Of a stretch of 64,000 bases of DNA, positions 1 through 9,128 are shown piece after piece (position 1 is the stretch's first letter; each line of letters opens with the position of its first letter). Location of the stretch: positions 6,522,501 through 6,586,500 of the forward strand of contig OX463820.1 of NCBI GenBank assembly GCA_949825045.1, given 5' to 3'. Below the pieces are notes generated by a model. The model was not told the origin of the DNA. It did no database searches and saw only the letters and a program-made list of their open reading frames with translations. Made by a program: the position numbers and the translations under genes. Source of the DNA: Argyresthia goedartella. Its lineage: Eukaryota; Arthropoda; Insecta; Lepidoptera; Argyresthiidae.

Positions 1-660
1 CCAGTCCATAAATCTCTAACCATAAACCAAGTAACAATAGATAAAACAAATGAAGAAAAATATTTAGGATTAATTATAGATAGTCATGTAACATGGAAGC
101 CTCACATCGAAAAAGTAAAAGGTAAGTTAACGTCTCTATCGGGTGCCTTGCGTGGTATTTCTCGTTGCCTACCAAAACGTGTCCGCTATACCATTTATAA
201 CTCACTAGTAAGACCCCACATAGAATACCTAATAGAGATATGGGGTGCAGCGGCGAAAACAAACCTGGTTCGACTGCAGATTGCACAAAATAAAGTCATT
301 AAAACTCTCTTTGGCTACGATTTCTTAACAAGTACGACTAAAATCTATACAGAAACAAAATTATTAAAGATATCACAAACATACATATATAACACATGCA
401 TACTTATACGAAAAATCCTTACAAAAGACATTCATACCCAAATTACTTTCACAAAAAAGATAGATCTACGAAAACGTTTGACTAGACAAGCAAATAACAT
501 TGTTATACTACACCACAGGACAAACTACGGTAAAAACAGCATAGTTGCAGATGGGGCGCGACTGTATAACAAACTACCGAAAGATATAAAAGAGGCGAGA
601 TCACTACCAATTTATAAAAAACTTTTAAAAATATACATCTCAAAGTCACCACATTCTTAA
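1..660 (+). pseudogene. Non-LTR retrotransposon reverse transcriptase, C-terminal part
   Basis: The frame is open from base 1 to the stop at 658-660, so the 5' part lies outside the window. It reads the end of a LINE reverse transcriptase: the YLGLIIDSHVTW motif (RT domain 7 region), then the thumb-like stretch NSLVRPHIEYLIEIWG and the typical C-terminal LYNKLPKDIKEARS. In intact elements this protein copies the element RNA at a nicked target. No frameshift is visible in the part present. An AATAAA at about 784-790 followed by AT-rich sequence suggests the element's 3' UTR runs to about 800. The clade is probably jockey/CR1-like, but it cannot be fixed from this fragment. Confidence 0.8.
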
Positions 661-1330
661 CATAAATATTTACATTTTTCAAGGACTACCCTACTTTAAT
701 GTCTCGCGCGATGGAAGAAATCTATTTGTGTAATTATTTATTTGTGTTGTTTCTCAAGTAAGTGAATATTGTATTCTTTTTGAGAAATAAATATCTTAAA
801 CCTTATGATGGTGATTTGGGCTGTGAACCGATTTAACAAGAACTTCCTTTTGTTTGATTTGCTTGAAACATTCAGCTTAACTTTAGTTAGAATATCGATA
901 ATTTATATCGACATTATCCACATACCTAGTATAGTCACAGTGACAAGCTGTGAGAGATCACCTATGTTGAACATGGTAAAATAAAATAATGTACTCTGTG
1001 GTCAGGCGACAAAGATGGCGGCGTTTTTTGTCAGTGACACAGTGTCACTGACACTCAAAGAGAGAGTATTATAAGTAGTATAAGGTGACACTGCTGCACG
1101 TAAGTTGTTTAATCGTATAATTTTATTGTATACAAAAAGCAATTTTTGTTAGTTACTAGCTGTTATCATGACACAATCGTGTTTATCTTGGTTAGAATTA
1201 CTAAACTTAGAAATTAGAAGAAAAATATTCGAAGATTATTATTATTATTTTTTTGTAGGAAGGCCGCTTTCTTGTGTTATAATTCTAGAACTACTAGGAG
1301 ACGGCAATGATTCCTAGGTAGAAGGCGTGT
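661..1330. other. LINE 3' UTR, then AT-rich spacer and piggyBac upstream region
   Basis: There is no coding sequence. It holds the likely LINE 3' UTR (to about 800), a near-perfect 23-nt palindrome at about 1030-1052 (GTCAGTGACAC around one central base), and an AT-rich stretch that may be the 5' flank of the piggyBac relic. I did not recognise piggyBac terminal repeats or a TTAA target duplication. Confidence 0.4.
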
Positions 1331-2274
1331 GTGAAGACAAAGAATTACCTTTCCAGAGGAGGAGGAATCAGGGATCTCTCATCGTATTTCAAAGACTACT
1401 TTGATGATGAGTTTTTCGAGAAAACTGCGACGTGTACTAATAACTACTACAGGCGCAAAACTGGCTGCATTTTAAATGCAAATGCTGCCGAAGTGAGGAA
1501 GCTGTTAGGCATCCATTTTATCGTGGAATGCATCCCATACCCGAGGATGTACATGTACTGGCGAGATGGTTTGCGTTTGGACATTGTAGCAAACGTAATG
1601 ACTAGTCGTTCTGCAGTACATATGGTTGACAGCGACACTGCTCAACCAGGGAACACTAACACACTTTGGAAGGTGCAGCCAATACTAGACCAAGTCAAAA
1701 AAGCATATGATCGACTCGAAAGACAACCGGGTTATAATTCGATTGATGAGCAGATGATCCCATTCATTGGTGTTGGCTGCGACAGTTTATTAAGTCCAGC
1801 CCCGTCCGCAAGGTCTAAAAGCCTTTGCGGCAACCACCCATGATGGTCTGGATAATTCTTTATCTTTCCAAGTCTATTCCAAGGAGAAGCTGAATTTACT
1901 TTGACCGGTACTTCTGATACCATTGTTTGAAAAGTTAAACTCCATTGGGCTGTATGGTACAGGAACCCTGATTATGAACCGGATGCCAGCTTTGAAATCG
2001 ACGTTCTTTCTCTCTGGAGAGAAAGAACGTCGATTTCAAAGTTGATCTCCACATGCAAAGGGGTGAATCGCAGCAATTTGTGAGTATCGACGTGGTAGTT
2101 GTAAAATCTTTGGACAATAAGTCCGTGCTAGTTGCATTAAACTGTTCATCGGGAGATGACACCAATGTTGTGTGCCGCTGGAATAAAAATATCTCAGCTT
2201 TCACTGACCTTACAGTGAAATGGTTACAGCTCCCTAACTATGAAAAGAGTTTTCAATATTCACAAAGATTTATT
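1331..2274 (+). pseudogene. piggyBac-like transposase, N-terminal and central part, broken
   Basis: The frame resembles the piggyBac transposase family (DDE_Tnp_1_7). Visible motifs are YFKDYFDDEFFEKTA near the start, a Y-R-R-K segment, and SIDEQMIPF at 1741-1767, which is the family hallmark just before the first conserved core. A frameshift near 1795 moves the reading to frame 3 (GLKAFAATTHDGL, normally downstream of PRPVG/PRPRG). Another break is caused by a perfect inverted duplication at 1990-2041. The downstream part LDNKSVLVALNC at 2110-2150 matches the piggyBac core around its third Asp. The remaining C-terminus appears at 10393-10896 on the same strand, so the two pieces look like complementary halves of one dead gene separated by later insertions. 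Confidence 0.75.
1990..2041. repeat. Perfect 25-bp inverted duplication, 2-nt spacer
   Basis: The arms at 1990-2014 and 2017-2041 are exact reverse complements and start CTTTGAAATCGACG. They sit inside the piggyBac coding region and destroy its frame. The form (short, perfect, almost no loop) fits a replication template switch rather than transposon ends. Confidence 0.9.
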
Positions 2275-2276
2275 TA

Positions 2277-2513
2277 AGGGAAGACAGAGTAAGGTCGTGG
2301 GTGTGAACTCGTTAGACGGACTTTGCGCGTTTAAGGATGCGACTCCCCTGGTGAGGTCCGGCAGCAGAAGCGACAGCACACAACGGCCACCAAAGGGCCG
2401 CGAGGAGTCCGGTTCAACAGAGGGGTTACAGGTCCAGTGGTGTGAGCAGGAGGGTAGGTAGGCGGGGGCACAGGTGGTACCCTGCGGAGGACACAGCGTG
2501 AGGAGCGGAAAAG
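2277..2513. other. Unclassified GC-richer insert between piggyBac and repeat R
   Basis: The base composition is clearly richer in G and C than the surroundings. The minus strand is open but I recognise no protein family. It directly precedes repeat R. It may be part of the same insertion as R or a separate older fragment; the second copy of R (52247) does not have it. Confidence 0.35.
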
Positions 2514-2655
2514 AATCCAGGATCCAGATCGTCTGCAATGCTCCGACAGGCTCGCCGAGGTGGGAGCCGTATAGGAACCTAGCTATCGGAAGCATTGCAG
2601 ACGGAGTTGTAGCAGTGGGGATGGAGATACACGAGACTTTTTACTAAATTAATAC
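2514..2655. repeat. Repeat R, copy A, left part
   Basis: It matches 52247-52400 closely, including a hairpin whose arms begin CGTCTGCAATGCT (2528-2607). In the copy at 52 kb this sequence runs straight on into the part found here at 9939-10376, so copy A has been split by the MULE at 2656-9938. The class of R is unknown. Confidence 0.8.
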
Positions 2656-2984
2656 CTATCCGTATCCGTAGTCAGATTGCATTGTTAGATCGATCTGACC
2701 ACGTCCACTCTTTTGTGTTATTGGTCAGAATTAAAGAGTCCTTAGTCAGATTGGTATCCATAGTCAGATTCTATAGCGTTTAGTCTACATTTGACAGATT
2801 CTTCTTTTGACATCATAGTCTAACAGAATATCAAACCGTTCCCAGATGGGGTGGCAGAGGCACAATTTCACAAATATTATAGGTACTATTATGTTTTTTT
2901 GACAGGTGTCATGATTTTGATAGCTGTCATTATTTTTTTGTGTCATAAAGAATACCAATATAGTGAAGACGAAACATCATACGT

Positions 2985-3085
2985 CGTAATTATCTTTGCA
3001 TCACTGGCTAAAAGTGAGCACAGCTGTGCTTCTGCCACCCCGAATGGCAAAAGGCGTGATGCTATGTTTGTTTGTTTGTTTGTTT
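2985..3085 (+). mobile_element. Short retroposon (SINE-like or LINE tail) with TTTG tail
   Basis: It is 101 bp long, ends in about five TTTG units, and is flanked by a perfect 14-bp target duplication GAAACATCATACGT at 2971-2984 and 3086-3099. Its body ends GGCAAAAGGCGTGATGC. The exact target duplication shows a recent target-primed insertion into the MULE. Confidence 0.8.
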
Positions 3086-3305
3086 GAAACATCATACGTG
3101 TTTACCCGACGTTGGGCATAATAGATACCCTGACAGATACAGACCCTGTATGGGCTGGGCTTTCACCTAGTGCCCCCTTGATGTTGAGTTTTGGGCCACC
3201 CTGTAGTTAGTCTACTTTTAAACTTACATTAGGTACATTTTTATATTAGATTATAAAAATAATATTTACAAAATTAAAATGTACTAAATAGTCTCTTCTC
3301 TCTCT

Positions 3306-4469
3306 TCAACTTCTTAATTTTTCAAGGAAATGCCCCACAGATATTTGGTGGTCATTCAACATCATTTGGCAGTTCATAATAAACGTATCTCTTTGAATTT
3401 GAGCTTTCACTCTACTATCAGGTATTATTCCTCCATTTATTCGTATGGCATAATATTCTGCATCTTCATGCAGACATTTCAACAACTTCATTAAAGGGTT
3501 TTTCTGCCAACCTGATTATTTAATTTGTTATGCCAACCCTCTGCAAAATTATTTGTCCGATGGCGTTTGCCGTATACAGACCATATTTTGATCCATTCTG
3601 GATTTTTAAGCCATTGCGTCTGCATATATTTTTTTAATTTGTTGAGTGATTCATCGTCTTCAAGCACTTCATTTTCAACATAATTCCAACCTTCATTAAT
3701 TAGATCTGGTGGTAATAAAGGAAGAACAGCAAGACAGTGCTACTATCCTTCTCAAGTTCCTGTTTTTAATAATGCCTAGATTCTTCCCTTTTTTCCATAT
3801 ACAGTTCGAAAAATGATAGTAACAACCGCACATTTCGATTTTAGGAAAGACTTTCATTATCGCGTTCATTGTCGGTGTTTCGTAATACATGGTGAATCTT
3901 GAAGGGACCATGTCTTGGATTTGTGACTTCAGCATACTAAATAATGCTTAATAGCTTTTTTCAGTCTTGTTTGTCATCAATAAATGTATAAGCGGCACAA
4001 TGTTTGTAGTGTGAGCCGAACTGCCCAAGTCTCCATGTATTACATATAGTTGATAAAATGGTTTCGTAAAGCTACTAAACGTTCCGTCTCCAAATAAATG
4101 CTCTGATGATTTTATGCATTCTTTGGCTTCTGCAGATGCATATCCAATTATTTTATTTTTTTCACACGTGTAGTCAAACAAAATAAACGAATCATACGTG
4201 GGTGGTACTTTAACGTCAGTGGTTTCTTTGAACATTATTTTCTGTATATTAGCATCTTTATTTCGAAATTTGTAAACACCACTTTTCACCGCCTTTAAAG
4301 GAAACTTGTTGACAATATCAATTCCTTGATCTTTCAATGGCTTCACACATTTTTTGTATAGTTCAGGAACTGGTTTGAATGATGTAGATGCAACTTTCAG
4401 TTTATACATTTGCAGGTCTATCATATTTTGCCCAACGTCGGGTAAACACTTGTGAGGTTTCATCTTCAC
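3306..4469 (-). pseudogene. MULE transposase, core and C-terminus, broken
   Basis: Read on the minus strand. The main piece at 3948-4469 holds HKCLPDVGQN and then the MULE DDE core: the first Asp in HLFGDGTFSSF, followed by FYQLYVIHGDLG and VPLIHLLMTNKTEKSY. After a frameshift, 3696-3935 continues with TPTMNAIMKVFPKIEMCGCYYHF, the second catalytic region and its C-x-H signature; the residue expected to be the second Asp sits in a degraded stretch. 3306-3491 gives a C-terminal tail. The reading requires at least two frameshifts, so the protein is not functional. The N-terminal FLYWCH-like exon is at 5256-5363, separated from this part by the minisatellite. Confidence 0.75.
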
Positions 4470-4586
4470 TATATTGGTTTTCTTTATGAAACAAAAAACA
4501 CAAATATAAGTAGGTACCTAACGATCATTTACGCGCATAACACCGGTAACACAAAATTCCAAAAACGCAAAATGCCAAAAACACAA

Positions 4587-5222
4587 TATCTCCATACAAA
4601 CCACTGGTCTAGGATCAGTAGTTTCCGAGATATGACCATTTTTAGTTTGACAGCTGTCATCCGAAATGAAGATCTTATCAAGAGCTATCATATCTCCATA
4701 CAAACTACTGGTCTAGGATCAGTAGCTTCCGAGATATGACAGTTTTTAGTTTGACAGCTGTCATCCGAAATGAAGATCTTATCAAGAGCTATCCCATCTC
4801 CATACAAACTACAGGTCTAGGATCAGTAGCTTCCGAGATATGACAGTTTTAGTTTGACAGCTGTCATCCGAAATGAAGATCTTATCAAGAGCTATCATAT
4901 CTCCATACTAACTACTGGTCTAGGATCAGTAGCTTCTGAGATATGACAGTTTTTAGTTTGACATCTGTCATCCGAAATGAAGATCTTATCAAGAGCTATC
5001 ATATCTCCATACAAACTACTGGTCTAGGATCAGTAGCTTCCGAGATATGACAGTTTTTAGTTTGACAGCTGTCATCCGAAATGAAGATCTTATCAAGAGC
5101 TATCATATCTCCATACAAACTACTGGTCTAGGATCAGTAGCTTCCGAGATATGACAGTTTTTAGTTTGACAGCTGTCATCCGAAATGAAGATCTTATCAA
5201 GAGCTATCATATCTCCATACAA
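4587..5222. repeat. Minisatellite, about 103-bp unit, about six copies
   Basis: The unit begins TATCTCCATACAAACTACTG and contains the palindrome GACAGCTGTC and the string AAGATCTTATCAAGAGC. Copies start near 4587, 4690, 4795, 4897, 5003 and 5107 and differ by only a few bases. The array lies between the two coding parts of the MULE transposase. Confidence 0.95.
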
Positions 5223-5255
5223 CCAAATCACTGATCTGTTTTTGTATTCTTTATT

Positions 5256-5363
5256 TTAGTGGTATTGATGTCCAGAATGAAGCAGCACTTCACCACGTTT
5301 TCTTTTAATAAAGACTAGTTCGTCATTTACTAAATTTTCTAATTCCGACGAGGAGGACGCCAT
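5256..5363 (-). pseudogene. MULE N-terminal exon, FLYWCH-like start
   Basis: A 35-codon frame starts with ATG at 5363 and reads MASSSSELENLVN, then LVFIKRKRGEVLLHSGHQY. The last part resembles the start of a FLYWCH zinc finger, the DNA-binding domain often fused to insect MULE transposases. It ends at TAA 5256-5258 just before the minisatellite, so the rest of the finger is missing. Position and strand fit the N-terminus of the transposase at 3306-4469. Confidence 0.5.
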
Positions 5364-5858
5364 GGTAAACGATATTAACAAATAACGATAATGAATATGT
5401 TATGATCTATTTGACAAATCAAATGTCATGTAATGTCCTAAGCAGTTTATTTACTAACAGCCAGTTAATCCTTAACACAAAAAGGTCAACGCAGTTTGTA
5501 TAGGTATCTCTTTAGAATATTGTTACGCCGGTAGGTTAGGTCAAAAACTTTGAACGTCAATTTCAGTGCTTTAGAGGCGTTTTCAGCAGGCTGAAAAGTC
5601 ATTTCAGGCCGTTTCAGAAGTTACTCTATCACATATCTAAAGATCGAAATTTCACCCAAGTTGCCGTCGTTTTCAGGTGCCTGAAACATGTTTTCAGTCC
5701 GTTTCAGGGCACCCTCTATCAGATGACGCCATAACCTGAAAACCCGTTTTCAGGCGTTTTTAGGACCCCTTATGGGCCTCTGAAGCACAAATCGTTATAT
5801 GGCGAAATATCCGGTAGGAGTGACAGAGATAGCACTACTAGAAAGAGATAGCTATACT

Positions 5859-6026
5859 CGGAACATTCGAGAAGTGTGTGACAGAGATAGCACTACTAGA
5901 AAGAGATAGCTATACTCGGAACATTCGAGAAGGGAGTGACAAAGAGAGTGCACCATTAGAGAGAGACATATATGGTCTCGAATGTTCTCGGCCCGCACGC
6001 TGGTCCTTACTAGAATATTCGCGATA
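5859..6026 (+). promoter_or_regulatory. Cluster of heat-shock-element-like motifs in the Gypsy U3
   Basis: Two copies of GGAACATTCGAGAAG (5860-5874, 5918-5932) fit the three-unit heat shock element GAAnnTTCnnGAA exactly; they lie in a tandem duplication of about 58 bp. A third, near-perfect unit lies inverted at about 5975-5990 (TCTCGAATGTTCTCG) and a fourth at about 6012-6026 (AGAATATTCGCGAT). The TATA box follows at 6062. The same array is in the 3' LTR (9435-9449, 9493-9507). HSF is the expected binder; the motif fit is visible, the activity is inferred. Confidence 0.7.
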
Positions 6027-6061
6027 TGTGTGGACAATGTGTCCTGAGCGGCTCCGCGGGA

Positions 6062-6068
6062 TATAAAA
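6062..6068 (+). promoter_or_regulatory. TATA box of the Gypsy LTR
   Basis: TATAAAA lies about 35 bp upstream of a GC-rich stretch and GTTAGTTACATTT, which could hold the transcription start. It is conserved in the 3' LTR. Confidence 0.65.
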
Positions 6069-6231
6069 GGCGTCGACGGCCGGCGCGAGTTAGTTACATT
6101 TTAACTGCGATCGAGTGCTAGTACAAGGATAATCGGAGAGAAAGACTCTTCGTGTGAATAGTGAGTGTGTTTTAATTAGTGGATTTAATTCGAGCTTTTC
6201 TATCAAATACGAACCCCACGCTCGTAACATT

Positions 6232-6249
6232 TGGTGTCAGAAGTGGGAT
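6232..6249 (+). other. tRNA primer-binding site of the Gypsy
   Basis: TGGTGTCAGAAGTGGGAT begins two bases after the 5' LTR. It starts with the TGG complementary to a tRNA CCA end, as in insect Gypsy elements. Confidence 0.8.
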
Positions 6250-6254
6250 AGAAA

Positions 6255-6545
6255 ATGCCGTTAATGCCACGAGAAACCACTCCAAAAGGAGTGACGACGC
6301 GAAGCCAAACGTCTGGATCTGGAGACTCGACGCCTGGTACGTCGGAATCACCTGCTCCAGCTGCACAAGGAGTAGACCTCAACGTTATCTTCGTCCTCCT
6401 AAAGGAACAAGCGAGAGAGCTAAAGGAACAGTCGCGAAAACAGGAGGAACGGGCCAGGAAACAGGAGGAACAGACTCTAATCCTCCAGAATGAGCTTAGG
6501 GAACAAAAGGATCACCAGGAGGTACAGGCACGAATGCTTCGTTAG
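6255..6545 (+). pseudogene. Gypsy gag, N-terminal part, truncated by a repeat
   Basis: It starts at ATG 6255 with MPLMPRETTPKGVTTRSQ, a Ser/Thr/Pro-rich start, then a charged coiled-coil-like segment LKEQARELKEQSRKQEE repeated in variants. Gag forms the particle that packages the element RNA. The frame stops four codons into a (GTTAG)6 tract, at TAG 6543-6545. The protein continues in another frame after the tract (6571-7299), so the repeat and at least one more indel near 6592 break the gene. Confidence 0.75.
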
Positions 6546-6570
6546 GTTAGGTTAGGTTAGGTTAGGTTAG
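6541..6570. repeat. (GTTAG)6, telomere-type repeat inside gag
   Basis: Thirty bases of perfect TTAGG-type repeat, the arthropod telomere motif, interrupt the gag frame. Confidence 0.95.
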
Positions 6571-7299
6571 TCCACGACCGAATGGAAGAGAGAGTTGTTC
6601 GATGTCCAGGAAAAACTGGCCGATATGGATGAAAAACTGGAGAGTCGAGTCCATGATGTCGATAAAAAAATTGAGACCTGTGAGAGCCGTCTCCAAAAAC
6701 TTGAGATCAAAGTGGCTAATGCTCCAAGTACCTATGTACCCGACGCATCGGTATCCGGAGGCGGCAGGTTCAAAGTGCCCCCCTTTGACGGTAGCTCATC
6801 GTGGACTGCCTATAAGCTGCAGTTCGAGTCTGTTTCCCAGGCTAATGGTTGGAGTAAGGAGCAAGCCAGGACAGCACTGACGTTGGCGCTGCGCGACGAG
6901 GCTCTTACTATACTAGAGGCTCTGGGAAACGACCGGACGTACGACCGCCTTCTAGAAGCCTCGGAGGCACGATACGGTGACAGTCACCTGGAGCACGTGT
7001 ACCGAGCTCAGTTAAAGGACAGGACACAAGGACGTAACGAGTCCTTACAACAGTGGGCCCTGGAAATCGAGAAGTTGGTTAGGAAGGCCTATCAACGTAC
7101 GTCAGCATCCTTTGTGGACATTATGCTGGTGCAGGCCTTCATCGATGGGATCCGGGATCTGGAAGTGAGGGCAGCCGTGCGATTGGGACATCATGGCAGC
7201 CTAAAGAATGCAGTAGCCCACGCTCTCGAGGTGGAAGCTGTACGAAGGGTACATCCAGGCCTTTCAGGGTGCGAGAAGTGTCGACTACGAAGCCAGTAG
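6571..7299 (+). pseudogene. Gypsy gag, capsid part
   Basis: The frame reads a coiled coil (LADMDEKLESRVHDVDKKIE) and then a retrotransposon gag domain: FKVPPFDGSSSWTAYKLQFE, WSKEQARTALTLALRDEAL, YGDSHLEHVYRAQLKDR and LRDLEVRAAV-like helices. These are the core of Ty3/Gypsy capsid proteins. It ends at TAG 7297-7299. The zinc knuckle lies in the next frame, starting at 7269, so an indel near 7245-7265 separates capsid and nucleocapsid. Confidence 0.85.
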
Positions 7300-9128
7300 A
7301 TTCCCGCCGCGAATTTGGGCCACGTTGCTACCATTGTGGAGAACGTGGTCACCTGCAGTCAGGCTGTCCGAAAAGGACTAGGAGGGACAGAGACCCCGCT
7401 CCAAGGACAAGGACAAGGAGCGGGCCAGGCCATCGCGCGAAGATCGCAGCGAGCGGAGCGAGAGAGGGGATCGAAGCCAGCGGGACCGAGACCGCGACCG
7501 TGACCGCAAGCATCGCAAGGACAGGCGTGACCGGTCACCGCACGAGCGCGGCTCGCGACGTCGCTCGCGCGACCGCCACTAGAGATTCACTGAGGTATCA
7601 CATAGCACCTCCAGCCGTTGGCAGACGTAAAGGCACGAGAGGAGCTCCCGCAGCAGCGGCGGCGGGGGGCTCGGCTCGGACCGGCGCGAGCGGGAGCGCG
7701 GCGAGCGGGACCGCAGGGACAGGGGGGACCGCGGCGACAAGGACAATGATAAGAACTGATACGGTTAGCGACGAGTGGAGTGATGAAATCATGCAGCAAG
7801 CGCAACAAGAGGACCCTGACGTGAGACCCATTTTTGATTGGATTAATGCTGGCGCACCTAAACCGAGATGGTGTGATGTAGCTGCTATGAGTGCGGTAAC
7901 AAAAAGCTACTGGGCACAATGGGATAGCTTGGTTATGCATAATGGCGTTCTATGTAGAAAATGGGAATCAACAAATGGGAAGGATGCTCACCTGCAACTT
8001 GTTGTCCCAAAGAAAAGGGTGAAAGATGTTTTGAGAAGCTTTCACGATGGAACATCCGGTGGATACCTTGGAGTAAAAAGGACCCTAATGAAAATCCGGC
8101 AACGCTTTTATTGGATTCACAGCCGAGAAGATGTTGAAAATTGGTGTAAACGATGCACTAACTGTGCATCAGTCAAGGGACCGCATACCCGTAGCCGAGG
8201 AACACTCAAGTTGTACAACGTGGGAGCCCCTTGGGAAAGGGTTGCATTAGATGTCGCAGGACCATTCCCAGCATCGGACTCCGGAAACAAGTACATTCTT
8301 GTCGTGATGGATTACTTCACGAAGTGGCCTGAAGTATTTGCCATTCCTAATCAAGAAGCGGTAACCATAGCTGAAAAGTTAGTGAACGAAGTATTCTGCC
8401 GGTTTGGGGTACCACTCGAAATCCACAGTGATCAAGGAAGAAACTTCGAGTCTGCGGTCTTTCAGGAGACTTGTCGCATAATGGGAATTCATAAGACGAG
8501 GACTACGGCGTATCATCCACAGTCAGATGGAATGGTTGAGAGATTTAACCAGACACTGGAGAGACATCTAGCCAAGGTCGTTGAGAGCCATCAAAAAGAT
8601 TGGGATCGGCATATCCCCCTCTTCCTGTTGTCTTATAGGTCGGCTACTCACGAAAGTACGGCGGTTACTCCATCGTATGCGAATTTTGGAAGAGAACTCC
8701 GTCTGCCTGCAGATCTCCTGACTGGACGTTCGCCCGATACACCAAGGACTATCACGGAATATGCAAGTGATTTGCGGGATCGGTTTGATGATGTTCACAG
8801 CCTGGTACGTGAACACGGGCTCCACGCTAGCATAAAGATGAAAACACGATATGACCGGAAGTCTTATCAAGTGGGTTTTGAGGAAGGTTCGTTGGTGTGG
8901 CTACATAACCCTATGCGACGAGTAGGAAAGTCCCCGAAACTATCTCCGAATTGGGAAGGGCCTTACAAGGTAGTCACCAAAATAAACGACGTCACGTATC
9001 GAATCCAGAGGAATCCTCGTAGTCCGAGCAAGATTGTTCATGTTGACCGGCTGGCCAGATACCACGGAAATAATGATGCTCGGGACGAGCATGTCTTAGG
9101 AGGGGGTAGTGTTACGCCGGTAGGTTAG
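7269..9128 (+). CDS. Nucleocapsid zinc knuckle fused to Gypsy integrase
   Basis: One open frame of 619 codons. A CCHC zinc knuckle (CYHCGERGHLQSGC) lies near residue 20. Residues from about 38 to 163 are Ala/Gly/Arg/Thr-rich and come from the foreign-looking insert at 7382-7759. From about residue 165 it is a Gypsy integrase: an HHCC-like finger (HDGTSGGYLGVKRT ... CKRCTNC, with Tyr where the second His is expected), the DDE core (ALDVAGPFP, IHSDQGRNF, GMVERFNQTLER), and a GPY/F module (NWEGPYKVV). Protease, RT and RNase H are absent. The frame is intact into the 3' LTR. Because RT is missing, the element would need another element's enzymes to move; the His-to-Tyr change may also impair the finger. 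Confidence 0.85.
   Translation: MREVSTTKPVDSRREFGPRCYHCGERGHLQSGCPKRTRRDRDPAPRTRTRSGPGHRAKIAASGAREGIEASGTETATVTASIARTGVTGHRTSAARDVARATATRDSLRYHIAPPAVGRRKGTRGAPAAAAAGGSARTGASGSAASGTAGTGGTAATRTMIRTDTVSDEWSDEIMQQAQQEDPDVRPIFDWINAGAPKPRWCDVAAMSAVTKSYWAQWDSLVMHNGVLCRKWESTNGKDAHLQLVVPKKRVKDVLRSFHDGTSGGYLGVKRTLMKIRQRFYWIHSREDVENWCKRCTNCASVKGPHTRSRGTLKLYNVGAPWERVALDVAGPFPASDSGNKYILVVMDYFTKWPEVFAIPNQEAVTIAEKLVNEVFCRFGVPLEIHSDQGRNFESAVFQETCRIMGIHKTRTTAYHPQSDGMVERFNQTLERHLAKVVESHQKDWDRHIPLFLLSYRSATHESTAVTPSYANFGRELRLPADLLTGRSPDTPRTITEYASDLRDRFDDVHSLVREHGLHASIKMKTRYDRKSYQVGFEEGSLVWLHNPMRRVGKSPKLSPNWEGPYKVVTKINDVTYRIQRNPRSPSKIVHVDRLARYHGNNDARDEHVLGGGSVTPVG
7382..7759 (+). other. Arg/Asp/Ser-rich coding insert in place of protease-RT
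   Basis: This stretch is far richer in G and C than the rest of the element. In frame 2, not the frame used by the Gypsy ORF, it reads an RD/RS-type sequence, with DRSERSERGDRSQRDRDRDR followed by RDRSPHERGSRRRSRDRH and a stop at 7580-7582. A second piece in the same frame (RRERERGERDRRDRGDRG) ends at a stop at 7757-7759. Such tails are typical of splicing-related SR-like host proteins. I infer capture of a host mRNA fragment; an unusual Arg-rich gag tail is the alternative. Confidence 0.5.

Larger units (their letters stand above)
5521..6229 (+). repeat. Gypsy 5' LTR
   Basis: It is 709 bp. The 3' LTR (697 bp) lacks a short stretch around CAGTCCGTTTCAG. It holds repeated TTTTCAG motifs, a tandem U3 duplication with heat-shock-like motifs, and a TATA box at 6062-6068. 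Confidence 0.95.

Noticed and set aside
2260..2595. Minus-strand 111-codon ORF
   Set aside because: It crosses the boundary between two repeats, so it is a chance frame in GC-richer DNA.
4587..5222. CRISPR-like array
   Set aside because: Whole 103-bp units repeat without unique spacers, so it is a minisatellite in eukaryotic DNA.
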